Positions 26,355-35,631 of a stretch of 64,000 nucleotides of DNA are shown one piece after another. Source of the stretch: DAOPXV01 sp035352535 (GTDB lineage: Bacteria; Muiribacteriota; UBA9980); the NCBI GenBank assembly GCA_964545075.1, contig CAZJFS010000005.1, positions 1 to 64,000 on the forward strand. Direction: 5' to 3'. Under the pieces are notes generated by a model. The model worked only from the letters and a program-made list of their open reading frames with translations, was not told where the DNA came from and did not search any database. Numbering within the stretch: position 1 is the stretch's first letter; the number at the start of each line of letters is the position of its first letter. Position numbers and translations under genes: made by a program.

Positions 26355-27674
26355 ATGAAAATACTGAATTCGGTTGAAATGATAATAACGGGCTTTTTTA
26401 TCGCCGCCTCCGTCATGGCGATGCCGCATAACGCTTATGGCGATGCCGCCGAATACCAGAAAGGGTTTCCTGTTTCGGTTTCGGGCGACGTTCAGAGCCA
26501 GATAAAAGTGGCGGATATCGATGGCGACGGGAAAAAGGATCTCATAGTCGGCTCCAGCGACGGCATGGTGCATATCATGGGCAATGACGGCCGCGAGAAA
26601 AGGTTCGGCCTCTGGCCCAAACAGACCGGCGGCCCTATAATTTCGCCGGTGGCGATAGGCGACACGAAAAATGACGGTAAATTGAGAATCGTTACAGGAA
26701 GCATGGATGGAAAAGTTTACTGCATAGACAGGTACGGAAAGACCGAGTGGTCCTATGATACCAAAGGCAGCATAAAACAATCGGCGCCGCAGTTATATGA
26801 CGCCGCCGGCGACAACAAACTCAAGACTTTCATTGGCTCGACCTCGGGGCGCGTCGTCCGCCTGGATGAGGATGGTAACGTCGAATGGCAGACCAATATG
26901 GGCGCCGGCGTCATATCGACCGTGCGCGTCATGGACATGGATAATAAAAATAAAACGGACGTCGTGGTGCGCGATAAAAACGGCCAGGTTTCAGTGTTTT
27001 CCGATGGTCAGATGAAGCCGGGCTGGCCTCAGACCATAGGCCCGAAAAGCGGCGACTGGGCCTTTGAGTTAAACGCCATGGATATAAACAAGGACGGGCA
27101 TTCCGAAGTGGTGGGCCAGACGCCTCTTCCATACACTTTGAAAGTTTACGATTCATCCGGCAACGTCAAGAGCGCGATGCCGCTGCCCGGGAAATCATAC
27201 GCGCAGGTCCGTATGGCCGATATCGACAAGGACGGCGAGCTTGACATGGTAATAACATACAATAAGCCCGAAGAGAATGAGGCTTATATCGATATAAGAA
27301 ATCAGAAGGGCGAATCGCTTTCGGGCTGGCCTAAAAAAGTCGGAACGTATATGGCCGACGCTCCGCAGGTGGCTGATGTTAACGGAGACGGCGATCCGGA
27401 AATAATTTTTACGGCCTGGACGGATGACGCCCGTGAAAAAGCCGGATACGTTAATGTTTTGAATACGCGAGGCGAACCTATACCGGGGTTTCCGAAATAT
27501 GTCGGGAAAAGTTACGCGCCGGTCACCCTTTCTGATATAGACGATGACGGCCACGTTGAACTGATCGTGGCCGGCGGCGTCGCGCTCACGTCTCCCGGAA
27601 TACATGTTTTCAAAGTTCCGGCTGCCCCGCCCGTAAAGATAATCTTGCTTGGAAGCCAGTATGAAAACTTTTAA
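26355..27674 (+). CDS. Secreted eight-bladed VCBS/FG-GAP-type beta-propeller protein
   Basis: A 439-residue protein; ATG at 26355 has GGGAGG just upstream and a following signal peptide (hydrophobic 10-25, cleaved near AYGDA). The rest is eight similar blades, each with a Ca-binding acidic loop: DIDGDGKKDLIV, DTKNDGKLRIV, DAAGDNKLKTF, DMDNKNKTDVV, DINKDGHSEVV, DIDKDGELDMV, DVNGDGDPEII and DIDDDGHVELI. This is an FG-GAP/VCBS propeller, as in adhesins and in the integrin head. No anchor or sorting motif follows. Paired with a prepilin-like gene, it may be an adhesive or assembly factor for a surface fibre; that is inference. Confidence 0.85.
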   Translation: MKILNSVEMIITGFFIAASVMAMPHNAYGDAAEYQKGFPVSVSGDVQSQIKVADIDGDGKKDLIVGSSDGMVHIMGNDGREKRFGLWPKQTGGPIISPVAIGDTKNDGKLRIVTGSMDGKVYCIDRYGKTEWSYDTKGSIKQSAPQLYDAAGDNKLKTFIGSTSGRVVRLDEDGNVEWQTNMGAGVISTVRVMDMDNKNKTDVVVRDKNGQVSVFSDGQMKPGWPQTIGPKSGDWAFELNAMDINKDGHSEVVGQTPLPYTLKVYDSSGNVKSAMPLPGKSYAQVRMADIDKDGELDMVITYNKPEENEAYIDIRNQKGESLSGWPKKVGTYMADAPQVADVNGDGDPEIIFTAWTDDAREKAGYVNVLNTRGEPIPGFPKYVGKSYAPVTLSDIDDDGHVELIVAGGVALTSPGIHVFKVPAAPPVKIILLGSQYENF

Positions 27675-27765
27675 TTGACAAATAGTTCTATTTTTACTAT
27701 AATTGTTTAACTTTAAGAAGACCTTATTTTACATAAAATTTCACGGACCTGAGGTGGGATAATCA

Positions 27766-29298
27766 ATGACTGAAGTTAAAAACAGGCTCTTATTCGTAGA
27801 AGACGTATACATACTAACGGAATTTTTGAGAGCCGGCTTTTCCAAAAACAATGAAATTTATGAGATGGTTTCAGTTAAAACGGTATCTGAAGCGGTAATT
27901 AAAATGGCGTCTGAAAATTTCACCGCGATCATTTTAAGCTCATGCGATAATTCGCTTGACCCTGTTTCAGCATGCGCCGAGATACTTTTAAAAAAAACCG
28001 ATATGCCCATGATCGTCGTTTGCGACCCGTCCGGTGAAAAAGCGGCTTCAGATTCGCTGGATGCCGGCGTTGCGTTCTATATCGTCAAGACCGCGAATTA
28101 TGAAAAACTTTTATTGAAAGTTCTTAAGCACGTATCCAACGTAAAAAATTACAGTGATTCTCAAAAGAATAACAGTTCCGAGATCGAGCTCATAAAAAAA
28201 GAGATAAAAAAAGTCGATCACATAAAAAATGAGCTGACTGAAAACCTCTGCCATGAGCTTCGTACGCCGCTATCTTCGATTCGCGGCTATACGGAACTGA
28301 TACTTAAAGATAAAATGGGTGAGATAAGCCCGAAACAAAGGAACGCGCTGAACGTGGTCCTTAAAAATGCCGACAAATTACTTGTTTTGATTGATGAACT
28401 CTCCGAATTTTCGAAGATCCAGCATTACAAGAACAGTTCAAATATAAGAAAGATCGATCTGATCAACGTCATTCAGGAATCCGTCGCCGCGCTCGCTTCG
28501 AAATCCATCGAAAAAAAGGTTTCGGTCGATTTCATGCAACCGGGCAGGGCTTTTTATATCACCGGCGATTATTCGCAGATGTCATATGTGTTTTCAACCC
28601 TTATAAGCAGCGCCATAAAATTCAATGACGAGAACTCAAAAATCGATGTTGGCGTTGAACATACCGATACTGAAATTTCCATAATGATACCTAAGACCGC
28701 TATTGTCGCCGAGACTTCAGATATAAAGACCGTTCTTGAACATTTTTTCGCCAACGAGGTCCCCAGCCAGAGGCAGCTTGCAGGGTTAAGCATGGAATTT
28801 GCCATGGCCGCCGAAATAATAAGGCTTCACGGCGGAAAGGTGGCCGTGGTCGGGACAGCGTTAAAAGTAACCATTCCTCTTTATCTCGAAGTCGATATCT
28901 CTCATCTAAACCAGCCGGCGAAAACCAGCGGCAGCGGCAAGAAAAAAATACTTATAACGGATGACGACGCCGATTGCGTGAATCTTTTGTCCGATATACT
29001 TGAGAACGATTACAATCTGGTTGTGACAAATTCCGCTTCTTCAATGTTCAAGGCGCTCGACGAGCACAAGGATTTCGCCATGATATTGCTTGATATAAAC
29101 ATGACCGATCTCGACGGTATATCGATATGCCGGACTTTAAAAGAAAAACCCGAATATTCGGCTATTCCTATATTGATGGTATCTGCGTCCATGCAGGAAT
29201 CCAAGAAACGTATGTCGCTCGAAGCCGGAGCGATGGGCTTTCTGGAAAAGCCTTTCGAGGCAGAAGTGATATCCGAATTCATAAAAAGCGTCATATAA
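27766..29298 (+). CDS. Degenerate histidine kinase: REC - HisKA - inactive CA - REC
   Basis: A 510-residue soluble protein. Residues 5-120 are a receiver-like domain that keeps E12 D13 but lacks the phosphorylated Asp (the strand reads TAIILSSCDNS). HisKA follows with ENLCHELRTPLSSIRGY (H163). The ATPase domain is badly altered: the N-box is STLISSAIKF instead of NLLxNAxKF, the G1 DxGxG motif is missing (around 305-320), and the G2 loop reads AGLSMEF. The last domain (393-508) is a normal receiver: ITDDDAD, LLDINM (D443), VSASM and KPF. It should therefore not phosphorylate itself from ATP. A scaffold or phosphotransfer hub role is more likely. Monocistronic, ends at a terminator. Confidence 0.9.
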   Translation: MTEVKNRLLFVEDVYILTEFLRAGFSKNNEIYEMVSVKTVSEAVIKMASENFTAIILSSCDNSLDPVSACAEILLKKTDMPMIVVCDPSGEKAASDSLDAGVAFYIVKTANYEKLLLKVLKHVSNVKNYSDSQKNNSSEIELIKKEIKKVDHIKNELTENLCHELRTPLSSIRGYTELILKDKMGEISPKQRNALNVVLKNADKLLVLIDELSEFSKIQHYKNSSNIRKIDLINVIQESVAALASKSIEKKVSVDFMQPGRAFYITGDYSQMSYVFSTLISSAIKFNDENSKIDVGVEHTDTEISIMIPKTAIVAETSDIKTVLEHFFANEVPSQRQLAGLSMEFAMAAEIIRLHGGKVAVVGTALKVTIPLYLEVDISHLNQPAKTSGSGKKKILITDDDADCVNLLSDILENDYNLVVTNSASSMFKALDEHKDFAMILLDINMTDLDGISICRTLKEKPEYSAIPILMVSASMQESKKRMSLEAGAMGFLEKPFEAEVISEFIKSVI

Positions 29299-29335
29299 AA
29301 AGACTCCGGAAAAATCAGATAAAAAATGAATCAAT

Positions 29336-29366
29336 AAAAAAAAGCGCCGTTAAAAGCGCTTTTTTT
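29336..29366. terminator. Intrinsic terminator
   Basis: AAAGCGC and GCGCTTT around CGTTAAAA, with flanking A and T runs. It lies between the convergent ends of the receiver-kinase gene and the prepilin gene and may serve both. Confidence 0.85.
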
Positions 29367-29389
29367 ATTATCCTGAAATCGTCCGTCGA

Positions 29390-30799
29390 TTAAAAGCTTT
29401 GATAAAGAATTTCACATAATTTCGAAATATTGTTGATGTCGTCGAAACTTTTTTCAAGTGATTTTTCGGCCGGCGTTTTTGACGAAGAGTCGTTGAACTT
29501 ATCAAGCGTCGCCATGATATATTTCGTTCTTGGGATATTTCTGAGCTCGTAATATTTTTGAAGATTGCGCAGGCAGTTTTTGACGACCTGTTTGGCGGAA
29601 ATGGGGAAACCGTCTATGTTTATTATGGTATTTTCATTTTTGTTGAGGGCGAGCGCCAGCCCCATGTCGATGATCTTTAAAAATATCGACTGCCTTTCGC
29701 GCAGGCCAAGCTTCGAGGCGAGCGTCGGCATGGAAAGCATATCGATATATGACATGAATCCCAGTTTTATGGTTTCGTTGAATTTGAGTATGAATGAATT
29801 GGCTACGACCGCGCCGGTGGCGAGATCTTTTTTTCTTAAGAGACCTATGTTTTCCTTCATTTTTAAAACGCAAGAGGGATTCGAGTTCAGAAAGCCTTCG
29901 ATTTTGAAGTTTCCCTCTTTCATTTGCTTGAGTATCCGTGAAGCCGGGTATCTAAGATAGTTAAGAATTCCCATCAGCGCGACGGATTTTTTTTCGTACA
30001 GGCGGGCCAGGTTTATCTTGGTGTAAAGGTCCATCGTCGAGGAATTTTTAAGAGTTTCAATGTCGACGTCGGCTTCGTGTTCCACTTTTTTCATGTATTC
30101 GATTATTATGGAAAGAAGGGAAAGGTTATATAGGGAAGAATAGTCGTCGCCAAGATTTTGAGCCAGCGTTTTTATGTCGACGCCCGCTCCAAGCGCGGCT
30201 TTCATATCTTCGATCATCTGCGGAGTTATCGTGGCGTCGAAGTTGATTTCGGATTGTTCGAAAGGCGCTGGATATCCTGAATACGAGGCTGAGAGGGAAT
30301 ATTCTTTTTTCGCCGAGCCGTCCGGCCACATTACGGTGACTTTGACGGATGCGATGAGATCGGAAAATGACGCGTAATCCGTAATAGGCGAAACCGATAT
30401 TTTATATTCGTAGCCTTCGAGTTTTCGCAGATCGAAGCCGCCTTTAAAATCGAAAAATTCCTCGTTTAGCTTGCCGTCGAGGTTGAAATCCTCGAGGGAT
30501 GTGAAAAACGGAGAGTCGCGGTCGATCACTTTATAGGTCTTGTCGTAGAATTTAAGTTCAGGAAGATAGAAAGGGTTTTCTCTGATATTGTTGTCGATAT
30601 CCTCGAGCACCTTGCCGGCTATGAACATAGCGACGTAGTGGCGCATGGACTTTTGAGCTTCATTGGTCCTGGAATTAAAAATCGTGAGAATGAATGAAGC
30701 CGAAAAAACGAGTATCGTTATGGCTATCAAAAGTTCAACATAAGAAAACGCATTTTTTGTAATATTCTTTTTTTTAAGCTTTATAAATAGTTGTGACAT
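29390..30799 (-). CDS. Large prepilin-like protein
   Basis: A 469-residue protein with an N-terminal prepilin leader (KKKNITKNA/FSYVELLIAITILVFSASFI), the mature Phe and Glu+5 of type IV prepilins. Instead of the usual 150-residue head, it has over 400 residues including two regular all-helical stretches (about 220-330 and 350-440). Third gene of a minus-strand run of prepilin-like proteins (32676, 32122, 30799), separated by 20-34 bases, so probably one transcript. It may be a minor pilin or pseudopilin. No secretion ATPase or secretin is in the window. Confidence 0.65.
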   Translation of the reverse strand: MSQLFIKLKKKNITKNAFSYVELLIAITILVFSASFILTIFNSRTNEAQKSMRHYVAMFIAGKVLEDIDNNIRENPFYLPELKFYDKTYKVIDRDSPFFTSLEDFNLDGKLNEEFFDFKGGFDLRKLEGYEYKISVSPITDYASFSDLIASVKVTVMWPDGSAKKEYSLSASYSGYPAPFEQSEINFDATITPQMIEDMKAALGAGVDIKTLAQNLGDDYSSLYNLSLLSIIIEYMKKVEHEADVDIETLKNSSTMDLYTKINLARLYEKKSVALMGILNYLRYPASRILKQMKEGNFKIEGFLNSNPSCVLKMKENIGLLRKKDLATGAVVANSFILKFNETIKLGFMSYIDMLSMPTLASKLGLRERQSIFLKIIDMGLALALNKNENTIINIDGFPISAKQVVKNCLRNLQKYYELRNIPRTKYIMATLDKFNDSSSKTPAEKSLEKSFDDINNISKLCEILYQSF

Positions 30800-30832
30800 A
30801 ATCGTTATGGTTGTTCCGGTCCCTGAAAATTT

Positions 30833-32122
30833 TTATTTCGTTTTTTCCGTTGATTTTTGGTAATTATTGTTGATTTTCGAATTATATCCGGTCAGAATCG
30901 ATGACGTAATGCTTCCGGGAGTGGAGATGTCTACATAATTTTTAAGGGCGTCATTCGCTTTTTTCTGATCGTCGGCGGTGGCTGTTCCAGTAAATCTTTT
31001 TATCCCGAAGCCTAAATTTGAAAGAAACGCGTTGGCTGCCGCCGTAAACCTTTGAATGTAGGAACCGCGGGATTTGGGAGGCAGCGCGGCCGTCGTTGTT
31101 GCGGCGGGGGTGCTGGTATCTTGCGGTTTTGCGGTGTCGGCTTGAGGTTTAGCGGCGGGATTATCCTTGGGAGATGTGACGTCAGGTTGCTGCGTAGCCG
31201 TGGAATCCTTGGGCTTGTCGCCGCCGGATTGTTGAGAGTTATCCTTGGGCGTTGCTATGCTGTCGGGTTGAGCAGCGGAATCCTTGGGCGGCGTGCCGCC
31301 AAGTTGCCCGTCGGCAGTCTGGGCGCCGGTATGCGCGTTGTTTTTTTGCGCGATATTTGTTACCATGGCCAGTTGCATCGCGTTATCGGTCTTTTTAAGC
31401 GAATTTATGGAAAGCAGATCGTTAAGCTGGTTAGCGCCGAGGCCGGATGCCGCAAGATGCGCATCCTGACCGCCGTTGGTTTGAGGAACCCGGTTCAATA
31501 TTTCAGGGCCGCCCGGCGCGTTTATTTTTTGAAGTATTTCGTTGATGTCGTTGGTGGTTTCAAGCGATTTAACTATGGCTAACTTGTTTTTCATGTTGGC
31601 TCGCTGTTTTTTCAGAACATCGAGTATTTTCTGGGGGGTTTTCGGAGAAATTTTCGAAGTTGGAAAATCATCCACTGAATAAAACGAGGCGAAGGTTGTG
31701 ATGACTGAATTATACTTGTTTATAAGGGTTTCTACATATTTAAGGCGATAAAAAACGGCCCGGGTAGCGTTTGAAGATTTTACCATTATCCAGAGATCGA
31801 GGGCTTCGGGTTCGTCTTCGGCATCGTAGCATAAAAGCTCGCAGGTAAAGCCGTCGATCAGCGAAGCCTCATTAAATGCCTTGTCTTTGCAGGGCCTTTG
31901 GTCGAATCCCACGCTTTTAAGGTTCCACGCGAATTTATGAAAAGCCGAGCGCGTAATAAGTTCGGCCTTTAAAAGCGCCTCGCTTTTGGCCAGCTGATTT
32001 ATTTCACCGATGTTTAGTATGGATATGTTTGAAAGCGAAAGAGCGATGAAAGCCACAAGGACGATAACTATATAAACCGCCATGCCTTTTTTATTAAATG
32101 CATATGAATTTTGTTTTTTCAT
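30833..32122 (-). CDS. PilX/GspK-like prepilin with Pro-Lys-Asp-rich tail
   Basis: A 429-residue protein opening FNKKG/MAVYIVIVLVAFIALSLSNIS: a prepilin-type leader without the conserved Glu+5, as in GspK/PilX minor subunits. The middle (about 60-240) is helical. From about 270 to 345 the sequence is low complexity, repeating PKD between Ser, Thr, Gln and Ala (TPKDNSQQSGGDKPKDST), probably disordered and surface-exposed, followed by a short folded end. GGGGAT precedes the ATG. It lies in the three-gene prepilin-like run. Confidence 0.65.
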   Translation of the reverse strand: MKKQNSYAFNKKGMAVYIVIVLVAFIALSLSNISILNIGEINQLAKSEALLKAELITRSAFHKFAWNLKSVGFDQRPCKDKAFNEASLIDGFTCELLCYDAEDEPEALDLWIMVKSSNATRAVFYRLKYVETLINKYNSVITTFASFYSVDDFPTSKISPKTPQKILDVLKKQRANMKNKLAIVKSLETTNDINEILQKINAPGGPEILNRVPQTNGGQDAHLAASGLGANQLNDLLSINSLKKTDNAMQLAMVTNIAQKNNAHTGAQTADGQLGGTPPKDSAAQPDSIATPKDNSQQSGGDKPKDSTATQQPDVTSPKDNPAAKPQADTAKPQDTSTPAATTTAALPPKSRGSYIQRFTAAANAFLSNLGFGIKRFTGTATADDQKKANDALKNYVDISTPGSITSSILTGYNSKINNNYQKSTEKTK

Positions 32123-32142
32123 AATCGATCCCCGCCTTTTTT

Positions 32143-32676
32143 TCAGTTAATGAATTCGCCGGCGTAGTAATTTTTAAGCGTAACCTGCGTTAATACGCTT
32201 ATTTCTTCGTTCTTGTTGAACGTCGTCAGGTTGATGCCGATGGACCCCTCCGAAGCTGAAGTGAATACAAGTCTTTTTATGTTTGAAGCTACTTCGCGTT
32301 CAGATTCGACTTTTCCGGTAGTTGGATTTTTCGTGACGGAGTATAGTTTGAAGCCTTTTATAACGCTGCCGTCTTCCTGCTTGAAATCTTCGCTTTTCTG
32401 ATAATAAACGGCGATCTTGCCGTCTTTATCGATGACTACGAGAAAGGGCGATGATGAACCGATCCCGGGTTTTACGACCTCCGAAGCGCAGGAAAGTTCA
32501 TCTATAAATTTTATCTGAGTTCGCCTTGCGTCCTTTTGGACCTCGATCTTGTTTTTAAGCGACGACTTATTAGTTCCGGCTGTAAGCTGTAAAATTCCGT
32601 AAAAACCGGATATTACAAATGAAAATATCATGAGCGAAACTATGAGTTCTACCGCGGTGAAGCCATTTTTACGCAA
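32143..32676 (-). CDS. Type II pseudopilin/PilW-like minor prepilin
   Basis: A 177-residue protein. TTG at 32676 is chosen because AGGAG lies 7 bases upstream and gives MRKNG/FTAVELIVSLMIFSFVISGFYG, the classical prepilin peptidase site with Glu+5. Sixteen further codons up to 32724 are open but would put a long basic leader before it. The remainder reads as a small GspJ/PilW-type domain. It is the first gene of the run 32143-29390 on the minus strand. Confidence 0.75.
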   Translation of the reverse strand: MRKNGFTAVELIVSLMIFSFVISGFYGILQLTAGTNKSSLKNKIEVQKDARRTQIKFIDELSCASEVVKPGIGSSSPFLVVIDKDGKIAVYYQKSEDFKQEDGSVIKGFKLYSVTKNPTTGKVESEREVASNIKRLVFTSASEGSIGINLTTFNKNEEISVLTQVTLKNYYAGEFIN

Positions 32677-32740
32677 AATATTTCTCCTGCTTATAATTTT
32701 ACAAAATAATCGAGTCCGAGTCAAATTTAAAATCTTTCAG

Positions 32741-32959
32741 TCAGCGCTTTTTATCGAATTTATGCCTGTTGAAATGAAATCCCAGAGCGAAGAATATAGC
32801 TGCGAAAATATATGAGTCGGCGTTCATCCAGTTTAGAAATCTCATTAAATATTTCAACATTTTTAATTTAAGCCTTAAAGCCAAACGGATAGTCCAAAAG
32901 GCTAGTTTAAAGACTGGCGTTAGTGTATAAAAAATAATTTTTACAATCAATCTTATCAC
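32741..32959 (-). CDS. Small hydrophobic basic protein, hypothetical
   Basis: A 72-residue frame from a GTG, with hydrophobic stretches at about 2-28 and 47-60 and many Arg and Lys residues. A TATAAT box lies only 9 bases ahead of the GTG, so the message would be nearly leaderless; there is no ribosome-binding site. No family recognised. It occupies the space between feoB and the prepilin run on the same strand. It may not be a real gene. Confidence 0.35.
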   Translation of the reverse strand: MIRLIVKIIFYTLTPVFKLAFWTIRLALRLKLKMLKYLMRFLNWMNADSYIFAAIFFALGFHFNRHKFDKKR

Positions 32960-33003
32960 GCTATTTATTATATCAGAATGCTCCTATTAAATCAATAAAT
33001 AAA

Positions 33004-35037
33004 TTATTTCCGGAAATCGATCCAGGGAGATATTGAAATTAAAAAGAGCCTGAAAAGCCAGCCTACGAAAAAGGCGTATGGAGTTATGAGCAAAAGTATC
33101 AATGTGGCGATCTTATAGCCGCGTTCCTTGACCATCATAAAAAAGGTCGCTATGCATGGGACGAAAAGCGTTATAACAACAAGTGCGACCATGATCTGCG
33201 CCGGATTTAAAAGACCTTTTTCCGAAAGCGTGTAAAGGCCGGCCGCGCCGTAATCGCGTCTTAAAAATCCCATTATAAAAGCGAAAGTCGCTTCCTTTGG
33301 AAGCCCGAGCATTCCGGTTATAACCGGCGAGAAAAATATTTCCAGGGCCTTTAAAAATCCGGTTTCCGCCAGAACAAAGAGTATGAAAGTGCCAGTGAGA
33401 AAAAGAGGAACAACCTCTTCAAGAAACCACAGGACGCGGTTATACGTTTTTTTTATTATGTTCCAGAGCTGTGGGAAGCGTATCGGCGGCAGTTCCATTA
33501 TAAAAGGCGATGCGTCGCCCGGAATATAATAAGCCGAAAGCTTGCTCACTATTATCACCTGTAAAAGCACGACGAGAAATATCAAAACAGTAGCGTACCA
33601 GGCGATCTTAGCGGTCAATCCCATCATTACGCCGAGCTGGGCGGAGCAGGGAATTCCCAGCGCCAGAATTATCGTCGCTATAAGCCGTTCTTTTTTCGAG
33701 TCGAGTATGCGCGTCGTAAGTATAGCCATGGTTCCGCATCCGAGGCCGAGAACTATTGGCAATATGGCTTTTCCGTTTAATCCGATATGCTTGAATATGA
33801 GATCGGATAAGACGGTGAGACGCGGGAGATATCCAGAATCCTCGAGGAAGCTGAACGAGAAAAAGAACGTGAACATGATAGGAAGCACTATCGCGATGGC
33901 GTAGGTCATGCCCATCGTTAGAAGTCCGTATTCGCCGACGAACATACGTGTCACGATATTTTTATGGCCGAAAACCGCGTCGAAGAAATTTATGAAGAAC
34001 GGATTAATGTAGCCGCCCTGCGCGACGCCGTCTCTTACGCGGCCGAAAATGGTGGTTTGAAGATAATCGACGCATGTCCCGGCGCCGAAAATTCCGACGA
34101 ACAGGTAGAGGATGTATAAGACCGCTATGAATATTAAAGACCCGGTTTTAATATCGGTGAGCCACAGTCCGAGGTTGTGGCGGAAAGTTCTTTTTTTATC
34201 GGGCTCCGCTATGGTGTAAACGGAACTAATGATATTTTCAATCGATTTTTCGCGGGACTCGAAGATAGACGAGGACAGCGCCGAAAGTTCCCCGGGCGGA
34301 AACGCCGTTAAAACATTTTCAAGTTCCGCCGCGTTTGATTCGTCAAAATGTTTAAGCACCGATCGGTCGCCGGATATAAGCATTAGAGCGGCCGGCCTTT
34401 TGAATCTGAATTCTTTTGGCATCAGGTCGCATAATTTACGGCAGATATTTTCGACTTTTTCACTGTAGTCGATCGTCAGGCCGCTTCGCGAGAATTCGCT
34501 CATGCTTTTTTTCAGTTCGCCCAGTCCTTTTTTCAGTATCGCCGTTGTGCAGACCACCGCGATATCGCCAAGCATGGATGATAGCTTGGCTTTATTTATG
34601 AATATTCCGCGTTCTTCGGCCTCGTCTTCCATGTTCAGGTTTAATATAAGCGGAATCTTCATTTCGATGAGTTCGAACGTGATGAGAAGGGAACGCCGGA
34701 GATTTTTATAATCGGCGACCTGTAACGCGAAATTAATGTCTTCGCGCCATAACACGTCGCGCGTTACTTCTTCGTCCTCGCTTTTAGGTATGAGGGAGTT
34801 CGTGCCCGGAGTGTCGATTATTTCAACGCTCATGTTTGAATTCATGGGCATTTTACCTGAACTTATATCGACGGTCGTGCCGGGATAATTTGACACGACG
34901 ACGTACTGGCCGGTCAAAAGATTGAACGTCACTGATTTTCCAACGTTAGGATTCCCGACGAGAGCTATTTTTGAGTTGGCGTCAGCGGTAAAGCACTGTA
35001 TGTGATTGTTTTCCGGATTTGTATTCAGCTCATTCAT
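33004..35037 (-). CDS. feoB: Ferrous iron transporter B
   Basis: A 677-residue FeoB that moves Fe2+ across the inner membrane. The N-terminal G domain has GNPNVGKS (P loop), the T-x-x-x-NYPGTTVD region, DTPGTNSL and, less well kept, NLNME; a GDI-like helical region follows up to about 275. The membrane part has the Gate-type motif GCGTMAILTTR and a second SAQLG-x5-GL stretch, with about ten helices and a final aromatic end. FeoA and FeoC genes are missing nearby. The gene follows fur by 15 bases, so iron controls it through the long palindrome at 35506. Confidence 0.94.
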   Translation of the reverse strand: MNELNTNPENNHIQCFTADANSKIALVGNPNVGKSVTFNLLTGQYVVVSNYPGTTVDISSGKMPMNSNMSVEIIDTPGTNSLIPKSEDEEVTRDVLWREDINFALQVADYKNLRRSLLITFELIEMKIPLILNLNMEDEAEERGIFINKAKLSSMLGDIAVVCTTAILKKGLGELKKSMSEFSRSGLTIDYSEKVENICRKLCDLMPKEFRFKRPAALMLISGDRSVLKHFDESNAAELENVLTAFPPGELSALSSSIFESREKSIENIISSVYTIAEPDKKRTFRHNLGLWLTDIKTGSLIFIAVLYILYLFVGIFGAGTCVDYLQTTIFGRVRDGVAQGGYINPFFINFFDAVFGHKNIVTRMFVGEYGLLTMGMTYAIAIVLPIMFTFFFSFSFLEDSGYLPRLTVLSDLIFKHIGLNGKAILPIVLGLGCGTMAILTTRILDSKKERLIATIILALGIPCSAQLGVMMGLTAKIAWYATVLIFLVVLLQVIIVSKLSAYYIPGDASPFIMELPPIRFPQLWNIIKKTYNRVLWFLEEVVPLFLTGTFILFVLAETGFLKALEIFFSPVITGMLGLPKEATFAFIMGFLRRDYGAAGLYTLSEKGLLNPAQIMVALVVITLFVPCIATFFMMVKERGYKIATLILLLITPYAFFVGWLFRLFLISISPWIDFRK

Positions 35038-35052
35038 TTTTAAACCGTCTTT

Positions 35053-35496
35053 CTATTTGTTTTTCGTGCGGCATGTTCGGCAGACGCCGTAGAGCTCCAT
35101 CCGATGTCTTGATATTTCAAATCCATTTTCCGAAGCGACTTTTTCCTGGAGTTTTTCGAGTTTTTCGGAGTAGAATTCGACTATCTTTCCGCATTTTTCG
35201 CAGAGGAGATGATCGTGGTGGCCTTCGGCGGTTCCAGCCTTTTGTAGTTGATAATAGGACTTGTTATCCTGCAGCTTCATTTTGCTTATCAGGCGAGTCT
35301 TCTCCAGAAAGACTATGTTCCGGAAGACGGTGGCGCCTGAAACCGCCGGATTATTGGCGCGCGCCTCGGCGAGGATCTGTTCGAGGTTGATGTGCTCGCG
35401 TGAATGCCTCAAAAGAACGTCGATGATGACGCTTCGCTGAGCGGTCATTTTAAGGCCCGATGTTTTGAAATGGAGAGTTATATAGCTTTTATTCAT
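35053..35496 (-). CDS. fur: Fur-family metalloregulator
   Basis: A 147-residue Fur-family repressor. The winged helix spans about 15-80 (MTAQRSVIIDVLLRHSREHINLEQIL ... VSGATVFRNIVFLEK). The HHDHLLCEKCGKIVEF motif with CxxC and the last CRTCRT pair hold the structural zinc, and the HHDH residues the regulatory metal. The gene is first in an operon with feoB, and a 33-bp palindrome with a Fur-box core lies over its promoter, so it should repress itself and feoB when iron is abundant. Zur, PerR and Mur are other possibilities, but the feoB partner favours iron. Confidence 0.92.
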   Translation of the reverse strand: MNKSYITLHFKTSGLKMTAQRSVIIDVLLRHSREHINLEQILAEARANNPAVSGATVFRNIVFLEKTRLISKMKLQDNKSYYQLQKAGTAEGHHDHLLCEKCGKIVEFYSEKLEKLQEKVASENGFEISRHRMELYGVCRTCRTKNK

Positions 35497-35505
35497 GTCG
35501 CCCGC

Positions 35506-35538
35506 CTTTGTAAATGAAAGTCATTTTCATTTACAAAG
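35506..35538. promoter_or_regulatory. Fur-box palindrome over the fur-feoB promoter
   Basis: Perfect 14-bp arms CTTTGTAAATGAAA (35506-35519) and TTTCATTTACAAAG (35525-35538) around GTCAT. The core TGAAAGTCATTTTCA agrees with the 7-1-7 Fur box (TGATAATnATTATCA type) in arrangement. It spans the expected start site and is 10 bases upstream of the fur ATG. Confidence 0.85.
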
Positions 35539-35540
35539 TT

Positions 35541-35569
35541 ATTTTAACATGGAGCGGTTGGAATGTCAA
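35541..35569 (-). promoter_or_regulatory. Promoter of fur-feoB
   Basis: On the minus strand TTGACA (complement of 35564-35569), 17-base spacer, TAAAAT (complement of 35541-35546), directly followed by the Fur-box palindrome. Confidence 0.78.
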
Positions 35570-35631
35570 CATGAATTTTCAGACACGTGATTTTTCGGAA
35601 ACATTTTAATCGGGCTGCGGTTTTATAAGTT

